Shown piece after piece: positions 15,427 to 23,731 of a stretch of DNA of 64,000 bases. The position numbers were made by a program, and so were the translations under genes. The notes beneath the pieces are model-generated. The model searched no databases, was not told the origin of the DNA, and saw only the letters and a program-made list of their open reading frames with translations. The stretch comes from JABJMC01 sp964473745 (GTDB lineage: Bacteria; Patescibacteriota; Gracilibacteria; UBA1369; UBA12473): contig CAYYQE010000006.1 in the NCBI GenBank assembly GCA_964473745.1, positions 1-64,000 of the forward strand. The letters run 5' to 3'. Numbering within the stretch: the stretch's first letter is position 1; the number at the start of each line of letters is the position of its first letter.

Positions 15427-18400
15427 TTAGTATCTTTCTAAATAGGCAAATTCAGCGGGATTGGCGGTCCGAATTGTTTCTTGATGTTTCTGAAGAGGGG
15501 TTACTAAGTGCGTGGTGATTAAATCTCTAACGGCGGCTTCAAGTTCTGGGTGTTTATTCCCTTCTTCAGCGATTTCGCGGATCATGGCTTCGTGGTTTTC
15601 AACTGCGTCATCGTAGGTGTGAGCTTGATAAACCCACCGTGCTTGTTGGATAGTTTCAAAAAGGCTATGTTCGTTGACTAAATGACCTTCGAGAAGTTTT
15701 AGGAAATGGTAACTGTACTGTTGCATGGCGGCAGCAAATGGTCCTTTGAATTGTTGGTGAGTTGCGAAAGTTCCTAAAATTTGTACCCAATCCAAATCAA
15801 TTAAATCTTTTCGGCCCACAATATCGGTGCGGCCTTCAATACTGTCAAATTGGAAGGGAAGTCTTTTTTTGAGTACGCCATAGTCATAGAGCATCATTCG
15901 GGCGCCGGTGAAATAATCGTGTCCAGCAGTTTGCCAAGCGCCTTCGGGATAATCATGGTGGGTGTAGCTAGCAAGGATTAAAGAAGCTCCTACGATGCTG
16001 GCTAGTTTGTTGCTCCAACGTCCGGCCATGGTGGTTTGAATTTGGGGATTTTTAAGATCAACTACTCCAAAAAGTTGAGAAATTAGATGCAAAAATTTTG
16101 CCTCAAAGGCACTAGGTAATGGTGGTTGAGTGAGTGATTTTCCGGCGTGTTTTAAAACAAAAGGCGTAGTGCGAATGTTTCCTAATCCTCCAAGATCTAA
16201 AACAAAACGCACATCGCGCGGATCAACAGATTGTAAGGTTTCAGTTTTGGCTCCAATCGGGAGTAATCCGGCTAAACGGGTTCGTTCAGCTTGAATAGCG
16301 TCGGCAACAAGAGGCATGGCGCAACCCATGTTGTGTTTGAGCGTATCGCCTAAATTTCGTTCGATGACAGCATCAAGGATGTCGCGAAAACGTCCTTCTT
16401 CGGCCAGAGTCATAATTTTGTCATCAAGAGGCAAGGGTTTGACGGCATCTGGTGGCACATACTCGCGTAGTTCAGGGAGGCTGTCTTTTAGAGTTTCTTG
16501 CAGGCCGAGCGAAGCGATGAGCGCGGCAGAAGTAGCAGCCATTTGAGTGGCAGGATTAGCCTTAAGGAGCCAAGAATCAGGATGAAGACCTCCTTCGCGC
16601 GGCCTGATAATAGCCGGTCCGGTTCGTTTTAAGTTAAGAGACTTTTTCCAGAAACCGAGTTTAATTGCTTGTTCCATTTGTTCTAAAACATATTGGCCGG
16701 AATCTCCAATGGGGCCTTCTTTTTCGGCTAATTGGACAACCATTGGTTTGAAGCCTTCCAATAAAGAGAGATCTTTTTCTAAAGAAGGGTTGCTTGGGTT
16801 GAGGCCAAAGCTGAGGCCAAGCCCCCTGACGTGAAGGACCATGGTATAAAGAGTTGCTAAAAAGTCAGCGGCACATAGGTGGCTAGCAGAGGGTTCTCCA
16901 TCGTTAATAACAATTGTTAAATCATTGAGTTGGCTAGAGGCTTCTAAAGCATAAGGTCCAAAAATTGTTGGCCAGACGAGATTTTTATTTTTAATTTGAT
17001 TTATTATGTGTTCATCTCGGGCAGCTTCACTGGCGTGCATGGCTTTTCCTCGGAGGCGGCTTAAGATGCAATGAGCGGATACGATATTTGGCCATCCGAG
17101 TTTTGCAAAGAGAGTTTCATCTGAGGTAGGAAAAGCTTTAGCAAAAGCAGCAATCTCACATTCCTGGATTGCTTCTTCTTGTTTGCGAAATTCTTCTGGG
17201 GTTTCCTCTATTTGTCTAATGGCATGATCGTGAATAACATCTAAGGCGCTTACAAATTGTTCGAATTCAGGGTGTCCCCAGTTTTTCAAGTAAGATTCGA
17301 AAACTTGAACGGCACAGCCTACTGTAGGACGCGCTGATATAATATGAAAATGAAAAGCAAAGTTTTTGGCTTCTTTAATTACCGCGCGGAATTCGTCGGG
17401 AGTTTCTTCGAGGAGTTGCATTAGTTTAGGGTTGGCAGCAGCAGCAGTGAAATAAGGAAGCCCGTGGCTTCGGAGGTAAGTTGTTACTTCTTTTCCAGCT
17501 TCCAAAAACACGTCGAGATTTTTTTCAGGGAGAGTGGCGGTTGGGACACGATCGTATCTTTGAGGAAGTGAGGCTTCTTGGCCGGCAAAAGTTTTTATAA
17601 GAGAATCAGCAATGGTTAGATCGTGTGGGATATATGGGTAGACTTCATCAATCCATTTTTCTAAGGCTTCAACTCCTCCAGGGCAGGAATTTTCAATGGC
17701 AGGGTAATTGAGAGTGATCTCTAAGCAGCGAACTCTAAATCCAGCTTCTACTAAACGTTGTTCCATCCCATAAGGGTTGCTGATAGCGTAACCAAGTTTT
17801 TCGTCGTCATCGGGGATGGCAGCCTTCATTTTGGTGTAGTAAGTATGAAGGTTGAAATGGCCAGGCTCTTCTTTGCCTGGAATAAAAGTAATGCCGTAAC
17901 CATGTTGAATCAATAATCTTGCTAGTTCGGTCATGGGGCTGCGGACTTCTCCGTAGCCATCGTTTAGGGCTTGTAGTTCAGGGAGTATTTTTTCGGGATC
18001 AAAAATAGGGAATTGCGGACAGGTAAAAGCCCCGTTCCCATCGCGATCCTTAACTCCTGGGCCGATAAATGGTCTGCCTTTAACAAGCCTAAAATAAGCA
18101 TTAACCATGTGTGGGTTGCCGTGCTCTAACAGAATTTTTACTACTGGGCCAATGTGGTTTAAAAGAATCGCACCATCAGATATGTTGTAGTACGTAGAAG
18201 CCCCATCATATAAGTCGTCGATGTGTTGTTCGGGGAGAGAAGCAAGATCAGATGGGTCCCAAAGGTCGCTGTCGGTGGCCACGCCGGCGCCAATCATTAA
18301 AGCAAAACAACTAACAGCGGTGCTGCCTTGGGAGAGGTAAATTTCTATAAAATCACCGTTTTCAACATCAAAAAAATTACCAATATCTGTAATAAGGACC

Positions 18401-18741
18401 GGCGGGGTGTAACCTTTTCTTATATTGGGGGTTAAAAAGGCAAAGATGCAGTCAATGGCCAATTCTGCTATTTGTTGGTAATCTTCTTCTGCACTGGCGG
18501 CTATTTTTTCTACAACTGGTTGAATATAAATATTAAAAAAAGGCTCCGAAAAAACAATGAGACCTAAAGGATGTTCCTCGACTTCTTTTTTGTAATTTAA
18601 AAGCAGAGCGCGAACACGAAGCGCGACCATTTCTTGAGATTGCGGAACTTCGATGTTTTTACCAAGGGCATAAGAGGTAACAACATCGGTTGGCTCTTCT
18701 TCAAGAGGTCCGGCAAGGATAGGGGGTGGTGAATTTTTCAT
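15427..18741 (-). CDS. Very large orphan protein (1104 aa)
   Basis: I recognise no domain in this protein. It appears globular and cytoplasmic: no signal peptide, no membrane spans, balanced charge, and aromatic and Pro residues throughout. A His/Asp-rich patch near the C-terminus (YTHHDYPEGAWQ, then AGHDYFTGARMML) could bind metal; whether it belongs to a known hydrolase family cannot be told by eye. It has a strong promoter of its own (TTGCCA, 17 bp, TATAAT) and starts MKNSPPPILAG. Such long, lineage-specific proteins are frequent in CPR genomes. Confidence 0.7.
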   Translation of the reverse strand: MKNSPPPILAGPLEEEPTDVVTSYALGKNIEVPQSQEMVALRVRALLLNYKKEVEEHPLGLIVFSEPFFNIYIQPVVEKIAASAEEDYQQIAELAIDCIFAFLTPNIRKGYTPPVLITDIGNFFDVENGDFIEIYLSQGSTAVSCFALMIGAGVATDSDLWDPSDLASLPEQHIDDLYDGASTYYNISDGAILLNHIGPVVKILLEHGNPHMVNAYFRLVKGRPFIGPGVKDRDGNGAFTCPQFPIFDPEKILPELQALNDGYGEVRSPMTELARLLIQHGYGITFIPGKEEPGHFNLHTYYTKMKAAIPDDDEKLGYAISNPYGMEQRLVEAGFRVRCLEITLNYPAIENSCPGGVEALEKWIDEVYPYIPHDLTIADSLIKTFAGQEASLPQRYDRVPTATLPEKNLDVFLEAGKEVTTYLRSHGLPYFTAAAANPKLMQLLEETPDEFRAVIKEAKNFAFHFHIISARPTVGCAVQVFESYLKNWGHPEFEQFVSALDVIHDHAIRQIEETPEEFRKQEEAIQECEIAAFAKAFPTSDETLFAKLGWPNIVSAHCILSRLRGKAMHASEAARDEHIINQIKNKNLVWPTIFGPYALEASSQLNDLTIVINDGEPSASHLCAADFLATLYTMVLHVRGLGLSFGLNPSNPSLEKDLSLLEGFKPMVVQLAEKEGPIGDSGQYVLEQMEQAIKLGFWKKSLNLKRTGPAIIRPREGGLHPDSWLLKANPATQMAATSAALIASLGLQETLKDSLPELREYVPPDAVKPLPLDDKIMTLAEEGRFRDILDAVIERNLGDTLKHNMGCAMPLVADAIQAERTRLAGLLPIGAKTETLQSVDPRDVRFVLDLGGLGNIRTTPFVLKHAGKSLTQPPLPSAFEAKFLHLISQLFGVVDLKNPQIQTTMAGRWSNKLASIVGASLILASYTHHDYPEGAWQTAGHDYFTGARMMLYDYGVLKKRLPFQFDSIEGRTDIVGRKDLIDLDWVQILGTFATHQQFKGPFAAAMQQYSYHFLKLLEGHLVNEHSLFETIQQARWVYQAHTYDDAVENHEAMIREIAEEGNKHPELEAAVRDLITTHLVTPLQKHQETIRTANPAEFAYLERY

Positions 18742-18761
18742 GGGGTGGTAAAAGGTGTCGA

Positions 18762-18790
18762 ATTATAGTGTGGAACAGGGGTTTTGGCAA
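18762..18790 (-). promoter_or_regulatory. Strong sigma70 promoter of the 1104-aa gene
   Basis: On the minus strand: TTGCCA, 17-bp spacer, TATAAT, with the -10 ending 20 bp before the ATG. Confidence 0.75.
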
Positions 18791-18830
18791 GGCTTTGCGC
18801 AATTCTTCATAATCAAGTATTTTTTAAGCA

Positions 18831-19466
18831 ATGAATAATTCCATACAAATTGGACCTTCGATTCTCTCCGCTGATTTTGGGAGATTGAATGAGGAGATTG
18901 CGACCGTGGATGAGCACGCGGATTTTATTCATGCGGATGTGATGGATGGGCATTTTGTGCCGAATTTGACTTTTGGGGCGCCAGTAGTAACTAAGCTTAA
19001 GAGTAAATTGCCGATTGAATGTCATTTGATGATCGCGGAGCCAGAAAAATATTTGGAAGATTTTGTGAAGGCTGGGGCGTGGATGATTACGATTCACGTT
19101 GAGGCTTGTGGCGAAAAGACAGGTGAGGTTTTAGGGAAAATTCGAGAATTAGGGGTGAAGGCGGGAATTTCTTTGAATCCGCCAACTGATATAGAGGCAA
19201 TTGAACCTTATTTGGATATGGTAGATATGGTTTTGGTGATGACGGTGAATCCGGGCTTTGGTGGGCAATCGTTTATTCATGAGTGTTTAGATAAGATTAA
19301 ATGGGTGCATGAAAAAAGATCGGATTTAGCGATTTGTGTAGATGGGGGAGTAAAAGATGATACGGCAAAATTATGTGTGGAGGCTGGGGCAAATATGTTG
19401 GTGGCCGGGTCTTATGTGTTTGGTGCCGAGGATCGAAAGGCGGCAATTGAGTCGCTGCGAGGTTGA
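18831..19466 (+). CDS. rpe: Ribulose-phosphate 3-epimerase
   Basis: This TIM-barrel enzyme interconverts ribulose 5-phosphate and xylulose 5-phosphate. All family motifs are present: IGPSILSADFGRL, HADVMDGHFVPNLTFG (metal His and Asp), ECHLMI (metal His), MTVNPGFGGQSFI and ICVDGGVKDDTA (catalytic Asp). It is 211 residues long. It complements rpiB and prs, but the transketolase that would normally use xylulose 5-phosphate is degenerate in this window. The stop codon is TGA. Confidence 0.96.
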   Translation: MNNSIQIGPSILSADFGRLNEEIATVDEHADFIHADVMDGHFVPNLTFGAPVVTKLKSKLPIECHLMIAEPEKYLEDFVKAGAWMITIHVEACGEKTGEVLGKIRELGVKAGISLNPPTDIEAIEPYLDMVDMVLVMTVNPGFGGQSFIHECLDKIKWVHEKRSDLAICVDGGVKDDTAKLCVEAGANMLVAGSYVFGAEDRKAAIESLRG

Positions 19467-19520
19467 AAGGGGTTGATTTTATAGGTGCTTTTCTATAGAT
19501 TAGGCGCGTTGAGTTTAGTG

Positions 19521-19705
19521 TGTCCTCGTAGCGTTCGCTTCGCGAGGGCTACAAAGAACTCCACTCGAGTCATTTGAAAATTTGAACGAATGCGGGGCTA
19601 CGCCCCTTGACTCCTCCGTAAGAAGTCTTCGAGAAAGTAAACTTTCTCTTTGCCTTTTACTTCGGAATCTGACCGACCTGCGGTCGTCCATTCGTTCAAA
19701 TTACT
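19521..19705. repeat. Multi-hairpin structured element before tRNA-Arg
   Basis: This rpe-tRNA gap of 258 bp holds nested inverted repeats and no gene. GTAGC (19528-19532) pairs with GCTAC (19548-19552), and CCTCG with CGAGG inside the same area. A perfect 14-bp pair, AATTTGAACGAATG (19579-19592) and CATTCGTTCAAATT (19689-19702), encloses GGGGC-TAC-GCCCC, GAGAAAGT-AA-ACTTTCTC and GACCG-ACCTG-CGGTC hairpins. It could be a structured RNA, a BIME-like repeat cluster or the remains of an insertion. No tandem repeat or coding potential is seen. Confidence 0.6.
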
Positions 19706-19724
19706 AGCTAATGACCCTCATTAC

Positions 19725-19801
19725 GTCCCCGTAGCTCAGCTGGATAGAGCGCAAGCTTGCGGAGCTTGAGGCCACAGGTTCGAATCCTGTCGGGGACACC
19801 A
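19725..19801 (+). tRNA. tRNA-Arg (anticodon GCG)
   Basis: A full cloverleaf: acceptor GTCCCCG/CGGGGAC, D stem GCTC/GAGC with loop AGCTGGATA, anticodon stem CAAGC/GCTTG with loop TTGCGGA, variable AGGCC, T stem ACAGG/CCTGT with loop TTCGAAT, A73 and encoded CCA. A20 in the D loop, C35 and the GTAGCTCAGCTGGATAGAG block are arginine-tRNA hallmarks. Anticodon GCG reads CGC and CGU; most bacteria use ACG (inosine-modified by TadA) instead. Confidence 0.93.
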
Positions 19802-19826
19802 GATTAAAAACAATTTCAATTAGTTT

Positions 19827-20432
19827 ATGCCAGGAACTTTATCTACAAGCGCAGATTTACGTGATTTGAATCCATTTGTTAGGTTTGACGGAGGAGTGAA
19901 TACGGCTCATCCGGAAGGGAAAACGACATTTAAGGATCGCCGGAATCAGCAAAATGTTTATTTGCGAAAAGAGCATTTGAGAGCTAGCAAGAGGGAGGTG
20001 GAGGTTTTTATTAGAGGGGTGAGAGATTTTTTGGGATCGTTAGGTTTTGTAGAGGAGCGTCATGATAGTGAGGCAACTGTTTTTAGAAATGTTCAGCATG
20101 GGTTTGAAGTTTTATTGCATCATTGGCAAGGGGCTCTGAAAAAGGGAGAAGGTCTTCCAGATTGTCCACGGTTTGTGCCGGCAAATAAGGTGGCACAAGA
20201 AGATGTTGATACGGCTGGTTGGGCAATTGCTATGCGTGGAGGTGGGCCATTTTCTCGAGGAATTACCAGTTTTGTTGATAGATTTTTCCCAGAAATGACT
20301 CCGGTTGAAACAGATCAGGGGAGCACGGTTTATAGTCTTGGTCATCCGGTTTTCCAGGAGTGCTTGGAGACAACACCTATACATGAGGAAGATCAGGATA
20401 GGTTTTTGCATGATTCGCCGCCGCCAATGTAA
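19827..20432 (+). CDS. Hypothetical protein
   Basis: This 201-residue protein is not recognised. It begins 25 bp after the tRNA-Arg CCA end, so it may be read from the tRNA promoter. The sequence is hydrophilic with a basic N-terminal third, a helical middle (REVEVFIRGVRDFLGSLGF) and a Pro-rich acidic C-terminus. There is no signal peptide or membrane span. Base composition matches the host, unlike the GC-rich block that follows about 300 bp downstream. Confidence 0.55.
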   Translation: MPGTLSTSADLRDLNPFVRFDGGVNTAHPEGKTTFKDRRNQQNVYLRKEHLRASKREVEVFIRGVRDFLGSLGFVEERHDSEATVFRNVQHGFEVLLHHWQGALKKGEGLPDCPRFVPANKVAQEDVDTAGWAIAMRGGGPFSRGITSFVDRFFPEMTPVETDQGSTVYSLGHPVFQECLETTPIHEEDQDRFLHDSPPPM

Positions 20433-20735
20433 AGCATGATTTAGCCAGATTTCGGCGTGCTTGGGAAGCGCGTTTTTTTGCTTAAACAAGCCATTTATTG
20501 GTTTAATTAGGAGCCTTTTGTATAGTGAGAGTGATTCGATATTAAGTCGTGATCCTCTCCTTAAAGGGAATTCTTTCAACGAAGTCTTTTTTCGATTTAT
20601 GTTGAGGGATATGATCATTGACAAGCAGTTCGTTATATTTGAGAGATTGCGAAGAGTTTTTAAATTTTCTTAAAGATTTTTTGCAATCTCTCATCTGTTT
20701 ACAACCAACCTTCAACTACAATTATAATTTCAGTT
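20433..20735. other. AT-rich gap with one inverted repeat, no gene
   Basis: This stretch before the GC-rich island holds no convincing gene; the 70-codon frame at 20461-20673 lacks a start context and host-like protein character. A perfect 10-bp inverted repeat, GAGAGATTGC (20641-20650) and GCAATCTCTC (20683-20692), has a 32-nt loop that is AT-rich and could act as a terminator or protein site. TTTACA and TATAAT (20698-20703, 20723-20728) resemble a promoter with an overlong 19-bp spacer. Confidence 0.5.
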
Positions 20736-22481
20736 TTGAGCTCTCCTCATAGTGGGGCGTTTGGATGACCGGGAAGGAGGAAATTTCCAAGGTCCAATAA
20801 CGGCCCGCTGGGCATGCTCATTTCGAAGGGGGGAACCCCGCAGCGACACGACACAACCCGTAAACGGTTTCCTGGAGGAACCAACATGTCTGAACAAGAA
20901 AGCGCGGCGGGGAGCAACCCCGTCATTGAGTACCTGAAGGACTTCGCGGTCCTGAAGGACTGTCCCCTCAGGTTCTGGGGCGTTCAGGTGGTCAACATCT
21001 TCGACGCTCTGGCCTACTTCACCCTCTTCGCCGTCATCACCATCTTCCTGTCCGACGAGTTCGGTCTCAGCGACGAGTGGGCGGGCTACGTGTACACCAT
21101 CATCGGTGGTACCATCAGCGTGTCCGTTCTCATCGGTGGCCCCATCACGGACTGGCTGGGCACCCGGAAGTCGCTCCACGTGGCGCTGCTGCTCCGTGGC
21201 CTGACCACCCTCGGTGTGGGCTGGATGGCGTGGGACAAGGAGTTCGCGAGCCAGGATGTCTTCGCCTTCGGCGAGATGATGTTCACCGGTCGCGTGCTTC
21301 TGATGGTGCTCCTGTTCGTGTTCATGGGCTTCTCCATGTCCATGATGCGCACTACGTTCCAGGCGGCCAACAAGCGTTTCTCGTCCAAGGCGGCGCAGGG
21401 CCCGGCGTTCAACCTGTGGTACCTGTTCATGAACCTGGGTGCCGTCTTCGCCGGCCTGGTGGTCAGCCTGCTGATGAAGCAGATGGGCCTGTCCACCACC
21501 TACGTGGTCTTCGTGGGTATCGTTACCTCGGCCCTCGGTGTCCTCGCCACCCTGGCTCTCATCCGCTCGGACGAGGCCGTGGAAGAGGCGCAGAAGCTCG
21601 AGAAGCGCGAGAGTCCCTGGAAGAACGTCGGCCTGATGCTGCAGGCCTCCGCGTTCTGGAAGACCCTCCTGCTCGTCATCCTCCTGCTGGGCGTTCGTTC
21701 GGTGTTCCTCTACATCCACGCCATCATGACCAAGTACTGGGTCCGCGTCATCGGCAACGGCGTCAAGGAAGACGTGGATATGGGCATGCTCCTCACCATC
21801 AACCCCATCCTCATCGTGATCGGCCTGATCGTGTTGATCCCGCTGCTCAAGCGGGTGACCCAGATCGACAAGGTGTTCAACATGCTGATCATCGGTGCGT
21901 TCATCACCGTGGCGAGCATGTTGATCTTGGCCATTCCGGGAACCTGGTTCTCGGCGGACGTCAAGACCGGTTACTACACCACGTCGATCCTGTTCATGAT
22001 CCTGCTGTCGGTGGGTGAGGTGTTGTGGTCCCCCCGGCTCGAGCACTACATCGCGGCCGTGGCCCCCAAGGGTCAGGAGGGTGCCTATTTCTCGCTGTCG
22101 GCCATCACCTGGTTCGGCGCGAAGATGGTCATCGGCCTGTTCAGCGGCCACATGCTCGAGAAGTGGTGCCCCGAGGGCATCGGCGAGCAGATCCGCGATG
22201 GCGCGGTCGGCTACTGGGATTCCCCGGAGGCCATGTACCTGATCCTGGCGCTGGCGGCCATCCCGGGCCTGGTGGTCGTGTGGTGGAAGAAGTCGTGGTT
22301 CACCGAGGGCGTGACGCTCGACAGCGACGACGAGGCCGAGGAAGGCGCCCCGGCCTAGACATCCCTGCAACCGCATAGGAGGCGGTCAAAAATGCTAAAT
22401 AGCGGGTTGGCAACCCACAAGAAGGTGATCCTTTGGCGCCTTTGCAGGAGGTGTCAACTGGCGAGCGGAATTGAGCACTCC
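20736..22481 (+). mobile_element. GC-rich foreign island carrying one MFS gene
   Basis: The block between about 20747 and 22470 is far richer in G+C than everything around it, with G or C in nearly every third codon position. Imperfect 11-bp direct repeats border it: TTGAGCTCTCC (20736-20746) and TTGAGCACTCC (22471-22481), one mismatch. The 110 bp after the gene are structured (CCCTGCAA pairs with TTGCAGG; GGGTTGGCAACCC hairpin). No transposase or integrase is visible. It is either recently transferred DNA or an assembly chimera. Confidence 0.6.
20886..22358 (+). CDS. MFS/POT-like transporter on the GC-rich island
   Basis: This 490-residue protein has about 12 membrane spans. The early motif GGPITDWLGTRKSLHVALLL is the MFS loop 2-3 signature, and FNLWYLFMNLGAVFAGLVVS resembles the POT/PTR2 peptide transporter block. 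The substrate cannot be given with confidence. The ATG at 20886 is preceded by CCTGGAGGAACCAAC, a strong Shine-Dalgarno site rare elsewhere in this window, which fixes the start and adds to the evidence for a foreign origin. The N-terminal and C-terminal tails are short and acidic. Long antisense frames over it are by-products of high GC. Confidence 0.85.
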   Translation: MSEQESAAGSNPVIEYLKDFAVLKDCPLRFWGVQVVNIFDALAYFTLFAVITIFLSDEFGLSDEWAGYVYTIIGGTISVSVLIGGPITDWLGTRKSLHVALLLRGLTTLGVGWMAWDKEFASQDVFAFGEMMFTGRVLLMVLLFVFMGFSMSMMRTTFQAANKRFSSKAAQGPAFNLWYLFMNLGAVFAGLVVSLLMKQMGLSTTYVVFVGIVTSALGVLATLALIRSDEAVEEAQKLEKRESPWKNVGLMLQASAFWKTLLLVILLLGVRSVFLYIHAIMTKYWVRVIGNGVKEDVDMGMLLTINPILIVIGLIVLIPLLKRVTQIDKVFNMLIIGAFITVASMLILAIPGTWFSADVKTGYYTTSILFMILLSVGEVLWSPRLEHYIAAVAPKGQEGAYFSLSAITWFGAKMVIGLFSGHMLEKWCPEGIGEQIRDGAVGYWDSPEAMYLILALAAIPGLVVVWWKKSWFTEGVTLDSDDEAEEGAPA

Positions 22482-22564
22482 AAAACGTAAACAATCATAG
22501 CGAACTGTTTGTCATCTTCTTTGTGTTTTTCATTTCGATGAAAAATGTAGAAAAGATTAATACC

Positions 22565-22592
22565 TTGACTTATTCCTCAAATCTGTTAAAGT
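22565..22592 (+). promoter_or_regulatory. Promoter after the GC-rich island
   Basis: TTGACT, 16 bp, TAAAGT, 24 bp upstream of the ATG at 22617. Base composition here is back to the host level. Confidence 0.5.
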
Positions 22593-22616
22593 TTTAACCT
22601 GTCTTAATTATTCACT

Positions 22617-22808
22617 ATGACCCCTGCACACTACCGTTATATGGCTTTGATTGATCTGCGATTACGCGCGGAAATGACTATGAGCGCTTTGAATTTGGTG
22701 TGTACGACTGCTTCTCCGAAAAATTTCCTTGAAAAATCGCGTTATTTACGGCTTAATTTATTCAATGAAATCGTTGACCATTTAATCTGTAAATACCGAA
22801 CAAAATAA
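22617..22808 (+). CDS. Small basic hypothetical protein
   Basis: This 63-residue, Lys/Arg- and Leu-rich protein is not recognised. Support for it comes from a promoter 24 bp upstream and from the way its TAA stop directly abuts the ATG of the next gene at 22809, which suggests translational coupling. Being short, it could also be only a leader reading frame. Confidence 0.42.
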   Translation: MTPAHYRYMALIDLRLRAEMTMSALNLVCTTASPKNFLEKSRYLRLNLFNEIVDHLICKYRTK

Positions 22809-23711
22809 ATGTCTGGTTCGAATGTTGTGAATATTGGAGTGGCGCGAAGGGGGCTAGAAGGAAGGCCGCCGAATTTTGTTTTTAGACCAGAGGAATTAAG
22901 AAGTTTAGAGCAAATTTCAGATCGGCGACTGCAAACTTGTTTGCAGGCTTGGCATCAGCAAATGGGGAGTGACATGATGATGCATTTAGAGGCGGAAGCG
23001 AACGCTCATCCGGATGGAGTTTTTCAGCAAACTTTTTATTGGCCAGATTCAAATGTTAACCCTGGGGCATATTCTTTTCAGGGGAAGTTTGAGGTAATGG
23101 TGGTTTTTGATGGTCAGCAGTTTCTTTTTTATTTTAGAGATTTAGAAATTAGTGGAGTTGAGCAACAAAACAAGCATTTAAAGTGGGCCCAGCTTTGGGC
23201 CAGAAGAGCAATTGAGGACGCTGGTTTGGGAATTGAGTTATATGGTTTGGGGAGACAGGAAGTTGTTTCTTTACGACATAAAAATCCTTTTTTGGATGCT
23301 GACGAAGATCGTTTAAGGCGGATAGTAATTAATCATATAAAAGACGCGCTTCAACAACGAATTTTGGAGTTTATGGCGCAGCTTGATGAGACTGGGAGTT
23401 TGTCTAGTTCACGTGTAAGGTTTGATGAAAGCGGGGATTTGCAGGCGGTGCATCGGTCTCTTTTAATGAATCCGATGGGGTCAACAACTCATGGGACTTC
23501 ACCACCAATTGGGATTTTTCAGATGGTGCGACATTCTACTCCTCAGGAACTTTCTGACGATAATGGGGAAATGGTGCATCCCTTAACTTTTGACACCCCA
23601 AGAAAAGGGTTTTTAGATAGATGGATTAAAGGACGTAAGAGTCAACGCGTTACAGTTTGCGGAGTACCAAATACGTCCCAAGGAGATCGGTTAGTTGTTT
23701 GGAGTGATTAA
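22809..23711 (+). CDS. Hypothetical protein upstream of uvrB
   Basis: This 300-residue protein is not recognised. It is hydrophilic and looks cytoplasmic, with a helical middle region (SDRRLQTCLQAWHQQM, then DEDRLRRIVINHIKDALQQR) and beta-like segments rich in Phe/Tyr between. Its composition is typical of the host. It ends 20 bp before uvrB, on the same strand, but that spacer contains ATATATTATG, so uvrB may also have a -10 element of its own. Confidence 0.6.
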   Translation: MSGSNVVNIGVARRGLEGRPPNFVFRPEELRSLEQISDRRLQTCLQAWHQQMGSDMMMHLEAEANAHPDGVFQQTFYWPDSNVNPGAYSFQGKFEVMVVFDGQQFLFYFRDLEISGVEQQNKHLKWAQLWARRAIEDAGLGIELYGLGRQEVVSLRHKNPFLDADEDRLRRIVINHIKDALQQRILEFMAQLDETGSLSSSRVRFDESGDLQAVHRSLLMNPMGSTTHGTSPPIGIFQMVRHSTPQELSDDNGEMVHPLTFDTPRKGFLDRWIKGRKSQRVTVCGVPNTSQGDRLVVWSD

Positions 23712-23731
23712 TCTGGTAGAATTGATATATT

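Noticed and set aside
20461..20673. 70-codon open frame before the island
   Set aside because: No start context and no protein-like composition; it overlaps an inverted repeat.
20730..22376. Long antisense and shifted frames over the GC-rich island, up to 548 codons
   Set aside because: They arise from the high GC of the transporter gene. Their products are His/Gln/Asp-rich low-complexity without start context, while the sense frame has a strong ribosome site and 12 membrane spans.
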